DNA from: JAQUQI01 sp041650035
GTDB lineage: Bacteria > Omnitrophota > Gorgyraeia > JABMRG01
DNA length: 64,000 nucleotides
Direction: 5' to 3'
Assembly: GCA_041650035.1 (NCBI GenBank)
Contig: JBAZLY010000001.1
Location: forward strand, 1 to 64,000
Position numbers and translations under genes: made by a program. Shown piece after piece: positions 32,919-41,734 of this stretch (positions are counted from its first letter, which is position 1; every line of letters begins with the position of its first letter). Below the pieces are notes generated by a model. The model searched no databases. It was not told the origin of the DNA and worked only from the letters and a program-made list of their open reading frames with translations.

Positions 32919-35339
32919 TTAAGCTGCGCGCGTAAGGGCGTCTTGAATAACCGCTCTTGCGGAAGACGGCACGAAACGCGGAAAACCGGGCTGGACTCGC
33001 AAACCTGGAACAGGGGTTGTAACGGTAATTTTAACATCATTTCCAAAGCCTTCGGGGATATAGATAATCTTGCCGTTATCATTTATAATAAACCTTACCT
33101 TATAAAAAAACTCTCCTGCGTGCATCAACGGCAATATCAGGCTGAATCCATAAACCGTCTTGCCCTGTTCGCTTTTTACCGCCTTACAATTCATGTCAAG
33201 CGCGTGCCAAACCCCTTTACCGTTTATATCCGTCCATACCTGCGCCCTGATATTTTTTATCGGCACTGAATCCTCCAGAGTAAGTTCAGCCTTAACAATA
33301 AACCCAGCCTCCGTAAGGGCATTTGATAATCCCGCAGTGTTCCTTATGGCCTTTTCCGCTCTCTGCGCCCTCTTGGCCGGCAAAAACACCTCAAGGACAT
33401 ATCTCTTGATCATATTTTTTATATACAGGATCTTGGCATCCTCGTAAACCTTCACGCGAAAATCCCCCCACGCCTTTGCACCGTTTTCTTTATGGCCGTA
33501 ATATAGATTCGATATGGCCGACAAGGCATAGTAGAGCTCCAAGGGCTTTATCTCTTTAAGTATAAAACCGTTACCTTCTCCTGTCAGGGCGTCATACGGC
33601 CTGACAAATTCATCTCCCCACATGCCTGATGACATTATCGGTATGTTACCGTTTATTGCCGCGCGCATACCGCTTGTGCCGCAGGCCTCTTCCTGATGCC
33701 CTGTATCGGAATTTCTTCTCGGCATCTCTATCCAGGCGTCTGTCCCGCAGGCAGCGGCCTTCATAAGGTCAACGTCATTACCTGATACAAAAACAAACCG
33801 GCCTTTCAGCGCAGGGTCATGCATCCATTCAATAAATTCAGCTATCCATGACTGAAGATCATTATTGTGTTCATTGACAATAATACCGCCCACAACAACC
33901 TGAATACCCAAACCCTCTACGCGAATATCGCTTCCTCCGATATTCACTATCGTGTCCACGCCCTTGTCCTGGCAGAGGGCATTGATTATAGGTTTTAACA
34001 TGGGCAGCTGCTGTTTGTAGTAATCTATCCTTCTTATCGCGCAAACTACGGGCTTTGATGGGTCAAGCTTTATACCGGTCTTTTGCTCCACAAGGCTTAT
34101 AAACCTTTCCTTGTCCTTTTCATGTATATTCATCAACTGCTCGGAGTCCAGTCTTTCATCGGGCCGTTCCGCTTCTTTCAACATATCGCTTTTCCAAAAC
34201 TCGCCCGTACCGTTTAACACGCCTTTTATTTTGTCTTTAAAACCGGGGAACATATTCATCAGCGTATTCTTATGCCTATAACTTACACCGTTTACAATAT
34301 GCGCTAATATCATTGCCGCGCGCGAAAAATTCAGGTTATTGTCTTCATCCACAAATATATCCTTAAGCCCCCCGGGCAGGTTCATCCTGAAAAACCAATC
34401 CCCCTTTCCATAATATATCTGCAGCCCTGCGGTAATAGGGGTATGATTTGTAAACACATATGCCGTGTCCGAAAAATAGGGGTCATTAACCGTTTCCGCC
34501 ATAGCTATAATGGTATGGGCCTCGTTGACCCGCAATATAGCGGGTTTTATTCCAAGCGATTTCAACAATTGCGGTACCACCTTTCCAATAAGTACCTGTT
34601 GAGAGAACCTGCCTTCCTCGCTGTCCGTATAAAGTATATCGTCGACATCCTTGCATGCTACCATAAAAACCGGAGTCCCCGCCCTGCTTAGAGCAAATAT
34701 AGCGGCCCTGAAGTTTTTATATGTCCCTGACGCGGGGTCATACATAATAACATCAAATTTCAACTGGCTGCCGTCACCGGCGCTAACAGGCTTAATCGGC
34801 TTAGACGGGTTAACTTCAAGTTGCGGATAATCAAAAATATCGGGATCAGAAAATAAGCCGCAATTAATAGGATTGCCGCAATCAACAAGAGCGTCATAAT
34901 CCACCTTGACCTTCTCGAGCCGCTGTCTCTTGTTCTCGCCGTCAGTCCTGGGCACCAGCCTATTCTCATACATAGGCATAACGATAAAAGGCTTTATACC
35001 GTGGACACGTTCATCAGATACGGCTTTTTTATAACCCTCACCGCTATCACCTTCCAAGATACCCAGTCCTCCCCTGGAGCCTTCCAGGGCATTTTGTTCA
35101 AGCTCAGGCAATATGGCCTCCATAGACATATCAACAATAACACCTCCAACACCTTTAAGGACATCTTTCCAGGCATCTCCGCCAAGCTCGACCCTTAAAT
35201 GGGGTGCCGGCAACGTGTGGGAGGAGAGTCCGTGCATTATCGTTTCCCGGCCGGATACCCTGCTGGATTCCGGCCTCAAACAATAACCCTTATGGCAGGA
35301 TAAAATTAAACAGATAAATATTGTGAGAAATTTTTTCAT
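32919..35339 (-). CDS. Secreted alpha-glucan phosphorylase-like protein lacking PLP lysine
   Basis: 806 residues. Signal peptide (MKKFLTIFICLILSCHKGYC) followed by LRPESSR. The catalytic region follows the GT35 phosphorylase plan: GSRGGLGILEGD near 90, NEAHTIIAM near 272, TNHTPITAG near 298, RRIDYYKQQ near 436, IGGSD near 468, and EACGTSGMRAAING near 552. In active phosphorylases the last motif is GT.xMK with Lys holding PLP; here it is Arg559. A C-terminal domain of about 150 residues has no recognised family. Export and loss of the PLP lysine argue against a normal phosphorylase; a glucan-binding or different glycosyltransferase role is possible. Confidence 0.8.
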   Translation of the reverse strand: MKKFLTIFICLILSCHKGYCLRPESSRVSGRETIMHGLSSHTLPAPHLRVELGGDAWKDVLKGVGGVIVDMSMEAILPELEQNALEGSRGGLGILEGDSGEGYKKAVSDERVHGIKPFIVMPMYENRLVPRTDGENKRQRLEKVKVDYDALVDCGNPINCGLFSDPDIFDYPQLEVNPSKPIKPVSAGDGSQLKFDVIMYDPASGTYKNFRAAIFALSRAGTPVFMVACKDVDDILYTDSEEGRFSQQVLIGKVVPQLLKSLGIKPAILRVNEAHTIIAMAETVNDPYFSDTAYVFTNHTPITAGLQIYYGKGDWFFRMNLPGGLKDIFVDEDNNLNFSRAAMILAHIVNGVSYRHKNTLMNMFPGFKDKIKGVLNGTGEFWKSDMLKEAERPDERLDSEQLMNIHEKDKERFISLVEQKTGIKLDPSKPVVCAIRRIDYYKQQLPMLKPIINALCQDKGVDTIVNIGGSDIRVEGLGIQVVVGGIIVNEHNNDLQSWIAEFIEWMHDPALKGRFVFVSGNDVDLMKAAACGTDAWIEMPRRNSDTGHQEEACGTSGMRAAINGNIPIMSSGMWGDEFVRPYDALTGEGNGFILKEIKPLELYYALSAISNLYYGHKENGAKAWGDFRVKVYEDAKILYIKNMIKRYVLEVFLPAKRAQRAEKAIRNTAGLSNALTEAGFIVKAELTLEDSVPIKNIRAQVWTDINGKGVWHALDMNCKAVKSEQGKTVYGFSLILPLMHAGEFFYKVRFIINDNGKIIYIPEGFGNDVKITVTTPVPGLRVQPGFPRFVPSSARAVIQDALTRAA

Positions 35340-35403
35340 TAAAACCCGACTATTTGAAATTTACGTACGTGGATGAGAAATATAATCTAAATGCTATAGT
35401 TTG

Positions 35404-35432
35404 ATTATATTTTTCACCTGTTAATTTGTCAA
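35404..35432 (-). promoter_or_regulatory. Consensus promoter of phosphorylase-like gene
   Basis: TTGACA (35427-35432), 17-nt spacer, TATAAT (35404-35409) on the minus strand: a perfect match to the sigma-70 consensus. Leader about 60 nt. The remaining part of the 375-nt gap (35433-35714) is AT-rich and shows nothing else I can support. Confidence 0.75.
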
Positions 35433-35714
35433 TCAAAAAACAAAAAAACTTTTTTAATTTTTAATATTATGCCGCGCGCAGGGACTCATCGCATATTTAA
35501 TGTACCGGTGAATAATATTAAGACAGTGATGAAATTAATCATATATGCTCTTATAATAATATGATTTAAGACGCAAAAAAACGGTTGAGGCAAAAGGATA
35601 TAAAAAACAAATATTATTAAATGTTTTATAAATTATGCAATAATCATATCACGCACAATATCAACAGTCAATATAAATATACAGAATCTTCCAGAATACA
35701 CATAATATCATTTT

Positions 35715-37367
35715 TTACCGGCCACATCCTCCGGAATCAATTGACTTTGAAAGATACCCGCCCGTTAAAGCATCAATGTCGGCTGTAAGCTCCGCCAATC
35801 TAATCTGCTTAAGCCTAACCTTCGCATCATCATGATTTGTGTCATCAGCAAGCTCATCCATCAATCTCAATCTTTCAAAATATATCTTCGTCACCTCATT
35901 TAATATGTCATTTCTTAACTGCACCATGAGCCTGGAACGGACATCGATGTTTGTCTGATGATAGCTCCATATCAATTCACTAAGGTCCCAATCCAACCTT
36001 ATTCCCCACCCAAGATTCTTATCTTTAGGGCCTTCTATAAAGATATCGGAATCATTCGTGCCTCCTCTATCAAGCTCTATAGTCCGGGTGTCGTTTCCAT
36101 CTAGACTTAAACTTAAATCAGGAATAAGCGCTTGCGTTTTCGCGGCCTGACGCATCCACTTGATTTTCTCCGGTGACACCTCGGCGTATTCAATGGCAGC
36201 CTTTTGTATCTCGGATATGCCGGGCACCCGCGGCAAGAGCCTCCGCGGTCCGGCCATGCGCGCTTCACGATCAAAGGCAGGCGGCGGCGCTATTCTGAAT
36301 AGGCCATTCTGCGTGGCGGCAAAGATAAAATCGTTTTCAGAACCCACATCAAGCATATTTATCTCTAAGCTGCTAAGCCCCGCCGAATAATCCTTCCACT
36401 TACCCTCTTTATATTCGTATTTAAAAATACCCTTGCGGCTTGCCCCAAGCAAATATTCAGGTGTAGCTATTATATAATTCATCTTCTGGCTTAGCAGGCC
36501 CTCTGAATTCAGCCGCGTCCAGCTATTACCACCGGCCTTTGACAATAAAATGCCATTGCCGGTACATATATAAACATTATCTTCATGCATCGCGATAGAA
36601 TTAAGCGCCTTAAAGACGTACTCCGGTTCGGTCTCATCGTTTGTGTCTATATTATTGTCGGACTCCTCCCCAAATTCAATTAAATTATATACCCTGTCCC
36701 ACGCATCACTGCCTGTCTCCTGATAGTATACACCGTCATCAGCGCACACATAGAAGAACCCCTTACCCGCATGGACAGACCTGATCTCCTTATTAATGAA
36801 ATAGCCTTCAGCAGACCAATGCAGGCCCGAATCATAGCTTTTATATAAACCCCTTCGAGCTCCGATTATAACTATATCACCTTGAATGGAATGGGCGATA
36901 CATTGTATATCCCTCTGCGCCTCATCCGGGCCGCTATGCCGTTTTGTCCATGAACTGCCGCAATCAACACTGACATACAACCCGTTTGACGTTGCGGCAT
37001 AGATAATGGATTTGCCGTTCGGATCATAAGAAAGACAATTTATCCCCTCCCTTTCTCCTGTCAGCATAAATACCCTATCCCAGTGGCCGCCCCAGTCACA
37101 ACTTTTATACACACTCTTTCGACAACCGGCAAAAACAAGGCCCGGACACTGGCCTATAACCCTTACCGAATTAACCCCAACTTCATCAATGCCGTTATCC
37201 GATTTATGCCAAATATTGCAGTCTGCGGCCCAATTATGGACCGGGCATAAAGCCATAAGGCAAAGACCAAATATAGACAACACCCATTTCTTAAATCTTA
37301 AAACCGCCGGGTGATTCGCTGTTTTTTTAGGCCTGGCGCCTGGCCTTCTTGCCTTGCCGCGTCCCAT
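35715..37367 (-). CDS. Secreted beta-propeller (Asp-box/BNR) protein with helical C-terminal domain
   Basis: 550 residues. A basic N-terminus and signal-like helix (KKWVLSIFGLCLMALCPVHN) precede a propeller with several Asp boxes (SCDWGGHWD, SVDCGSSWT, SYDSGLHWS, SKAGGNSWT) to about residue 370. The C-terminal part starts IQKAAIEYAEVSPEKIKWM and contains GWGIRLDWDLSELIWSYHQT and DVRSRLMVQLRNDILNEV with a long helix, resembling a domain I associate with Omnitrophota-type exported proteins. AGGAGG precedes the ATG. Own promoter at 37413-37441. Function unknown; surface or envelope scaffold is plausible. Confidence 0.8.
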   Translation of the reverse strand: MGRGKARRPGARPKKTANHPAVLRFKKWVLSIFGLCLMALCPVHNWAADCNIWHKSDNGIDEVGVNSVRVIGQCPGLVFAGCRKSVYKSCDWGGHWDRVFMLTGEREGINCLSYDPNGKSIIYAATSNGLYVSVDCGSSWTKRHSGPDEAQRDIQCIAHSIQGDIVIIGARRGLYKSYDSGLHWSAEGYFINKEIRSVHAGKGFFYVCADDGVYYQETGSDAWDRVYNLIEFGEESDNNIDTNDETEPEYVFKALNSIAMHEDNVYICTGNGILLSKAGGNSWTRLNSEGLLSQKMNYIIATPEYLLGASRKGIFKYEYKEGKWKDYSAGLSSLEINMLDVGSENDFIFAATQNGLFRIAPPPAFDREARMAGPRRLLPRVPGISEIQKAAIEYAEVSPEKIKWMRQAAKTQALIPDLSLSLDGNDTRTIELDRGGTNDSDIFIEGPKDKNLGWGIRLDWDLSELIWSYHQTNIDVRSRLMVQLRNDILNEVTKIYFERLRLMDELADDTNHDDAKVRLKQIRLAELTADIDALTGGYLSKSIDSGGCGR

Positions 37368-37412
37368 CTCAACCTCCTTCTTTATCCCACCGGGACATGT
37401 CTTTAATGGATA

Positions 37413-37441
37413 TTTATATCAGCAATTTGATTATTTGTCAA
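37413..37441 (-). promoter_or_regulatory. Promoter of the beta-propeller gene
   Basis: TTGACA (37436-37441), 17-nt spacer, TATAAA (37413-37418) on the minus strand; leader about 38 nt. The spacer contains the decamer ATTTGATTAT (37425-37434, plus strand), repeated near the divergent promoter. Confidence 0.75.
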
Positions 37442-37485
37442 TTTATTTTATTTTTATTCAAATTTCAAGATACAAATTTGATTAT
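37425..37485. promoter_or_regulatory. Putative operator shared by the divergent promoters
   Basis: ATTTGATTAT occurs at 37425-37434 and 37476-37485; CAAATTT (37459-37465) and AAATTTG (37474-37480) form an inverted repeat. These elements lie in the spacer of the propeller promoter and just upstream of the -35 of the XRE gene, suggesting binding by the adjacent XRE/cupin regulator. Inferred from placement. Confidence 0.45.
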
Positions 37486-37498
37486 AACGCAAATTCAC

Positions 37499-37527
37499 TT
37501 GACAAGACCGGCCTATTCTGTTACATT
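37499..37527 (+). promoter_or_regulatory. Promoter of XRE/cupin gene, leaderless transcript
   Basis: TTGACA (37499-37504), 17-nt spacer, TACATT (37522-37527). Transcription should begin near 37534, three bases before the ATG at 37537, leaving no room for a ribosome-binding site. Confidence 0.7.
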
Positions 37528-37536
37528 AAAATTGTT

Positions 37537-38088
37537 ATGGATATAGCAAAAAAAATACGCACCCTGCGCAAGGAAAGCGGCCTTACTCTCAAAGCGCTCT
37601 CCCTTTCAAGCGGTGTCGCCTTGGCGACACTAAGCAGGATTGAAACCGGTAAAATGATGGGAACTGTCGAATCTCATAAGGCTATAGCAACCGCCCTCGG
37701 CCAGACCCTTTCTCAACTCTATAGTAATTTGGAAAATAAAGAGTCCTCTTTTGAATATCAAAACCTTGAGAACCGGACAGACTTGTTCCTGCACAACGAT
37801 AAGGCGTCTTATCACATGCTCACCAGCAATATACTCTCAAAGAAAATGATGCCGGTCATGCTAAAACTATCTCCGGGAGGCAGGACCAGTCTCGAACAAC
37901 CCTCTTTCGCGACGGAAAAATTCTTATACGTGCTTAAAGGCAAGGTAGAGGTAATGATCGAAAAGACGAGACACGTCTTAAAAAAATCAGAGACGCTCTA
38001 TTTCAACGCGGGTTTAAGCCACTATCTTAAAAATTCCTGCAGGGATGAAGCCCTGGTCATATGCGTTATCACCCCACCGGCGTTATAG
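37537..38088 (+). CDS. XRE-family transcriptional regulator with cupin domain
   Basis: 183 residues: helix-turn-helix of the XRE type (IRTLRKESGLTLKALSLSSG and LATLSRIETGK) in residues 1-60, linker, then a cupin_2 domain (LKLSPGGRTSLEQ, FLYVLKGKVEVMIE, FNAGLSHYLKN) in about 105-175 that likely senses a small ligand. The helix-turn-helix begins right at the ATG, supporting 37537 as start. It heads a plus-strand module with a receiver and a kinase and is divergent from the propeller gene. Confidence 0.9.
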   Translation: MDIAKKIRTLRKESGLTLKALSLSSGVALATLSRIETGKMMGTVESHKAIATALGQTLSQLYSNLENKESSFEYQNLENRTDLFLHNDKASYHMLTSNILSKKMMPVMLKLSPGGRTSLEQPSFATEKFLYVLKGKVEVMIEKTRHVLKKSETLYFNAGLSHYLKNSCRDEALVICVITPPAL

Positions 38089-38098
38089 GAGACGTATC

Positions 38099-38458
38099 AT
38101 GAAGAAAAAAATCTTAGTATGTGACGATGAAAAAGGGGTCCGTGAATCTCTGAAATTGATACTATGCGGAAAATACGATGTCATATTGTCCGAAAACGGA
38201 TCGCAGGCTATAGAGCTGATCCATGGAAATAAGGAGCTCGAATGCATACTCCTCGACATCAAAATGCCCGCGCCAAACGGTATTGAACTGTTGAAATATT
38301 TCAAAAAATGCGGCATACGGATCCCGGTCATTGTGGTAACAGGCTACCAAAGCGTCGAGACTGCCGCTGAATCCTTAAACAACGGAGCGATCAGCTATAT
38401 TACCAAACCCTTCCGTTCAGAACTTGTTTTGAACGCGCTGGAAAAAGCCGTCACCTAA
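38099..38458 (+). CDS. Single-domain response regulator
   Basis: 119 residues, receiver only. Acidic pocket Asp9/Asp10, phosphoacceptor Asp53 (LLDIKMP), Thr81 and Lys103 (TKPF) are intact. No DNA-binding or enzymatic output domain. AGGAG lies 9 nt before the ATG, 10 nt after the XRE stop. Likely phosphorylated by the kinase encoded 16 nt downstream; the output may go through protein contacts, for example with the XRE regulator. Confidence 0.93.
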   Translation: MKKKILVCDDEKGVRESLKLILCGKYDVILSENGSQAIELIHGNKELECILLDIKMPAPNGIELLKYFKKCGIRIPVIVVTGYQSVETAAESLNNGAISYITKPFRSELVLNALEKAVT

Positions 38459-38474
38459 CCTGCAGGCTTGCAAT

Positions 38475-40049
38475 ATGTTCTTCTATTACGCGACATCCCT
38501 GCTTACAGTCATAACATCCCTTGCCTTGGGGATTTTTGTTTTCTTTAAAAATCCAGACAACAGACTTCATATATCGCTTTTCCGTATGAATATCGTAGTC
38601 GCCGCTTGGAGTCTTTTTCTCTTTCTCCATTATGCCAGCAAGACATATCAGCAGGCAATTATTACATTGTATATACTGCATAGCGCCGTTATATTAATAC
38701 CTGCCTGTTTTATCCATCTTGTCTGCGACCTGCTTGGCATCTCCAGCCCTGCACGCATAAGGATCCCATATATAATCTGCGGCGCTTTTATACCTCTTGT
38801 ATATTCTCCTTATTTCATTAACGGGGTACAACAAAAAAATATTTTCAAATACTACGCTAATGCAGGAGATATTTATATACTATGGGTCATAACCTATTGC
38901 CTGATGGCTGGATACGGCGTTTACTTGATGATAAGTCACTACAAAAACTCTCCCATTATAAAAAAGATACAAATACGCTATATACTCTGCGCCTCACTTA
39001 TAGGTTTTACCGGAGGGGCTACTATCTATTTTCTTTTTTATAACATACCGATACCGCCTTTTGGAGAGCATATCGTATTCCTATATCCGGTTATATTTTC
39101 CGTGGCCGTGCTTAAACATGACGCCCTGGAACTAAACATCGCCATAAAAAGAACCATTGTTTACTCCGTGTCAATAGCGCTTATCACCCTTGCATACCTT
39201 ATCATCGTCTTATTATCGGAACGATTTCTGCGAGATGCTATGGGATATCATTCCATAGGCATCAGTGTCGGCGCCGCTGTAGTCATAGCGCTCATATTCA
39301 GCCCGTTGAAAAACCGGGTCGAAAAGATCATAGAAAGATTTTATATACAAAACACCTATCAAAAGATGCAAAAAGAACTTATAGAATCCGACAAGAGCAG
39401 GGCGCTGGCGCACCTGGCGGCCGGCCTTGCGCACGAGATACGCAATCCCCTGACTGCTATTAAGACATTTTGCGAATTTTTGCCTAAGAGATTTGATGAT
39501 AAGCGGTTCAGGGAGGATTTCTCAAAAATAGTAACCGATGAAGCTGAAAAGATCGGCTCACTCATTGATCAGCTGCTTGAATTCGCGAAACCGTCATCGT
39601 TGAGGATATCGGACTGCGATGTAAGACAGGCACTCGATTATACCCTGAACCTGCTTTCAGCAGAAACACTAAAATCAAACATCAGGATAACAAGGGATTA
39701 CGCCCAAGACGGACGCATTATACAGGCTGATACCGTTAAATTAAAGCATGTGTTTTTTAACATAATTAAGAACAGCCTTGAATCGATGAAGAAAGGCGGG
39801 ACGGTCAAGATTGTGACAAGACCAGGTCATGACAAATTAAATATTGACATACAAGATAACGGCTGCGGTATAGCAGAAAAGGATCTCGGCAGGATATTCG
39901 AACCGTTTTTTTCACGCAAGGATAATGGCACGGGACTTGGCCTGTCCGTGGCAAAAAGCATAATCCTTGAGCACAAAGGTGAAATTTATGCCAAAAGCGC
40001 TCCCGGGTCCGGAACAGTATTTACGATATCCCTGCCAATATGCACTTAA
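38475..40049 (+). CDS. Membrane-bound sensor histidine kinase
   Basis: 524 residues. N-terminal part to about 280 contains seven or eight hydrophobic helices (histidine kinase N-terminal 7TM type), then HisKA with His320 in LAHEIRNPLTAIK and the ATPase domain with N box NIIKNSLESM, G1 DNGCGI and G2 GTGLGLSVAKSI. No PAS or HAMP domain was recognised. Only a weak GCAGG precedes the start. Forms a two-component pair with the upstream receiver. Confidence 0.92.
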   Translation: MFFYYATSLLTVITSLALGIFVFFKNPDNRLHISLFRMNIVVAAWSLFLFLHYASKTYQQAIITLYILHSAVILIPACFIHLVCDLLGISSPARIRIPYIICGAFIPLVYSPYFINGVQQKNIFKYYANAGDIYILWVITYCLMAGYGVYLMISHYKNSPIIKKIQIRYILCASLIGFTGGATIYFLFYNIPIPPFGEHIVFLYPVIFSVAVLKHDALELNIAIKRTIVYSVSIALITLAYLIIVLLSERFLRDAMGYHSIGISVGAAVVIALIFSPLKNRVEKIIERFYIQNTYQKMQKELIESDKSRALAHLAAGLAHEIRNPLTAIKTFCEFLPKRFDDKRFREDFSKIVTDEAEKIGSLIDQLLEFAKPSSLRISDCDVRQALDYTLNLLSAETLKSNIRITRDYAQDGRIIQADTVKLKHVFFNIIKNSLESMKKGGTVKIVTRPGHDKLNIDIQDNGCGIAEKDLGRIFEPFFSRKDNGTGLGLSVAKSIILEHKGEIYAKSAPGSGTVFTISLPICT

Positions 40050-40136
40050 AAATACCTAACAAAACACCCGGTAGCATTTGATCGCAGAGTTTATCCCGGC
40101 AGCTATAAAGAGAAGATTACATAAAAACCCGCCGCC

Positions 40137-40757
40137 TTATTCAGAGGTATTAGCAAAAGGCCTGTCCTCGCCGGACAAAGCGGGTTCCGGCTGGGATTGC
40201 TGAATATATGCCGACGTTATAAGCAACGCGCCAAAAGGTACCACAAAAAGGCTTATGATAAGACCTGCAAATGGTATCTGTCCGGCTAAGCCGTTTATAA
40301 CTATATAGACAATAGCCAATGCCAAATTGACCCAAAGACCATTGCCCTTTACCATTGCCCAACTTGCCTTTAAAGAATCTACCGGGCCATAGCCCTTATC
40401 AATTGCCATAAAATATGAATAAAGCCACATAGTCATAAGCAGGACGCCCGGGACAATAAAAAGCAAAAGTCCGGTGAAAACGGCAAGGCCCTGCAAAAAG
40501 AACAGCCCAAGCAAAGGCCAAAATCTGTTAAGCATCTTAAAGATATCATTAAATTCTATCTTCTTTTCCTGGCTGCGCATGGCCTTAAGGGTCATATAAC
40601 AATAACCGCCAAACAAAGGGCCAGATAGTATTAATAAGGTAAACAAGGATAATAACTGAAAGACAAGCGTTGCGAGCAAAAGCATAGGGATATTAACCTT
40701 ATAGACATCAAACGCCTCTACAAAACATCTCTTTATATCAAGCTGCCTTGTCTCCAT
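40137..40757 (-). CDS. Polytopic membrane protein of unknown function
   Basis: 206 residues with four or five hydrophobic segments: near 24-50, 90-118 (LGLFFLQGLAVFTGLLLFIV), 145-165 and 168-190. LKASWAMVKGNGLW resembles the DUF975/DUF4013-like integral membrane families with a repeated S.W..v.gn motif. Convergent with the kinase gene and downstream of fabD. Confidence 0.7.
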   Translation of the reverse strand: METRQLDIKRCFVEAFDVYKVNIPMLLLATLVFQLLSLFTLLILSGPLFGGYCYMTLKAMRSQEKKIEFNDIFKMLNRFWPLLGLFFLQGLAVFTGLLLFIVPGVLLMTMWLYSYFMAIDKGYGPVDSLKASWAMVKGNGLWVNLALAIVYIVINGLAGQIPFAGLIISLFVVPFGALLITSAYIQQSQPEPALSGEDRPFANTSE

Positions 40758-40843
40758 CCATTACCTCCTGTGTTTAAGACGGTTATTTAAACAGTACCGC
40801 GGAAATAAACCCTGCTATTGAAACACGTTATTATACACGGCTG

Positions 40844-41734
40844 TTATGCCGGCACATTATGGCAGACAAGTTCAGGGTCAATACGCCTTAATAAGCCCTT
40901 AAGCACCGTGCCCGGGCCTATCTCAAAAAAATGCTTAATACCTCGTGAGGCAATATTCCTTATCGAGTCCTCCCATCTGGTAGTAAGGCTCATTTGGTCA
41001 ACAAGGTTGGCCTTTATCATATCAGGGTCATCTTGCGCAAAAGCGGTAACATTACTAATAACAGGTATCTTGGGCGGCATAAACTGTATATCCTTTAACG
41101 CCTTTTCCAGCTTGTGGCAGGCCTGTGCCATTAACGCCGAATGAAAAGGCCCGCTCACATCAAGGACAATGACCCGTTTCGCGCCTCTATCGCCTGCCAG
41201 GATAGATGCCCTATCAATAGACTCCATGGAGCCTGATACGACAATCTGCCCGGGGCAATTAAGATTTGCTATCTGGGCCTTTGATTCCTGACATATATCT
41301 TCAACCTGATATGTATCAAGGCCGATAATACAGGCCATTTTGCCCGGGTTATCATTGGAGGCCTCTTCCATAAACTGCCCTCTTAACCTTACTAGCTTAA
41401 CGGCATCGCTAAAACACATTGTTTCCGCGCATACCAAGGCGCTGTATTCTCCAAGGCTAAGACCCAATACCGCTTGAGGCACATAATCGCAACGAGACAA
41501 TAGATGAACTCGCAATGCTGCGATAGATGAAACTAAAATCGCAACCTGGCAGTTCCGGGTCCGGGTAAGTTCTTCCGCGGGGCCGTCAAAACAAAGCCGC
41601 TTAAGGTCGAAACCCAGTATCTCGTTTGCCTGGTCGAATGTCATGCGGGCTATTTCATGATTATCATAAAGCGTTTTCCCCATACCTACATACTGCGCGC
41701 CTTGCCCGGGAAACATAAAAGCAGATTCTACCAT
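40844..41734 (-). CDS. fabD: Malonyl-CoA-ACP transacylase
   Basis: 296 residues. FMFPGQGAQYVGMG at the N-terminus, nucleophile Ser in GLSLGEYSALV and His in VSGPFHSALM. Transfers malonyl from CoA to ACP. The start ATG 41734 overlaps the fabH stop (ATGGTAG), so the two are translationally coupled; a start seven codons upstream is possible. Confidence 0.95.
   Translation of the reverse strand: MVESAFMFPGQGAQYVGMGKTLYDNHEIARMTFDQANEILGFDLKRLCFDGPAEELTRTRNCQVAILVSSIAALRVHLLSRCDYVPQAVLGLSLGEYSALVCAETMCFSDAVKLVRLRGQFMEEASNDNPGKMACIIGLDTYQVEDICQESKAQIANLNCPGQIVVSGSMESIDRASILAGDRGAKRVIVLDVSGPFHSALMAQACHKLEKALKDIQFMPPKIPVISNVTAFAQDDPDMIKANLVDQMSLTTRWEDSIRNIASRGIKHFFEIGPGTVLKGLLRRIDPELVCHNVPA

Noticed and set aside
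32843..33082. 79-codon minus-strand frame overlapping the end of the phosphorylase-like gene
   Set aside because: It is out of frame with a well-supported protein, has no ribosome-binding site and shows no protein-like pattern.
35433..35714. AT-rich gap as an origin or phage attachment site
   Set aside because: No DnaA-box cluster, direct repeats or integrase gene could be seen.
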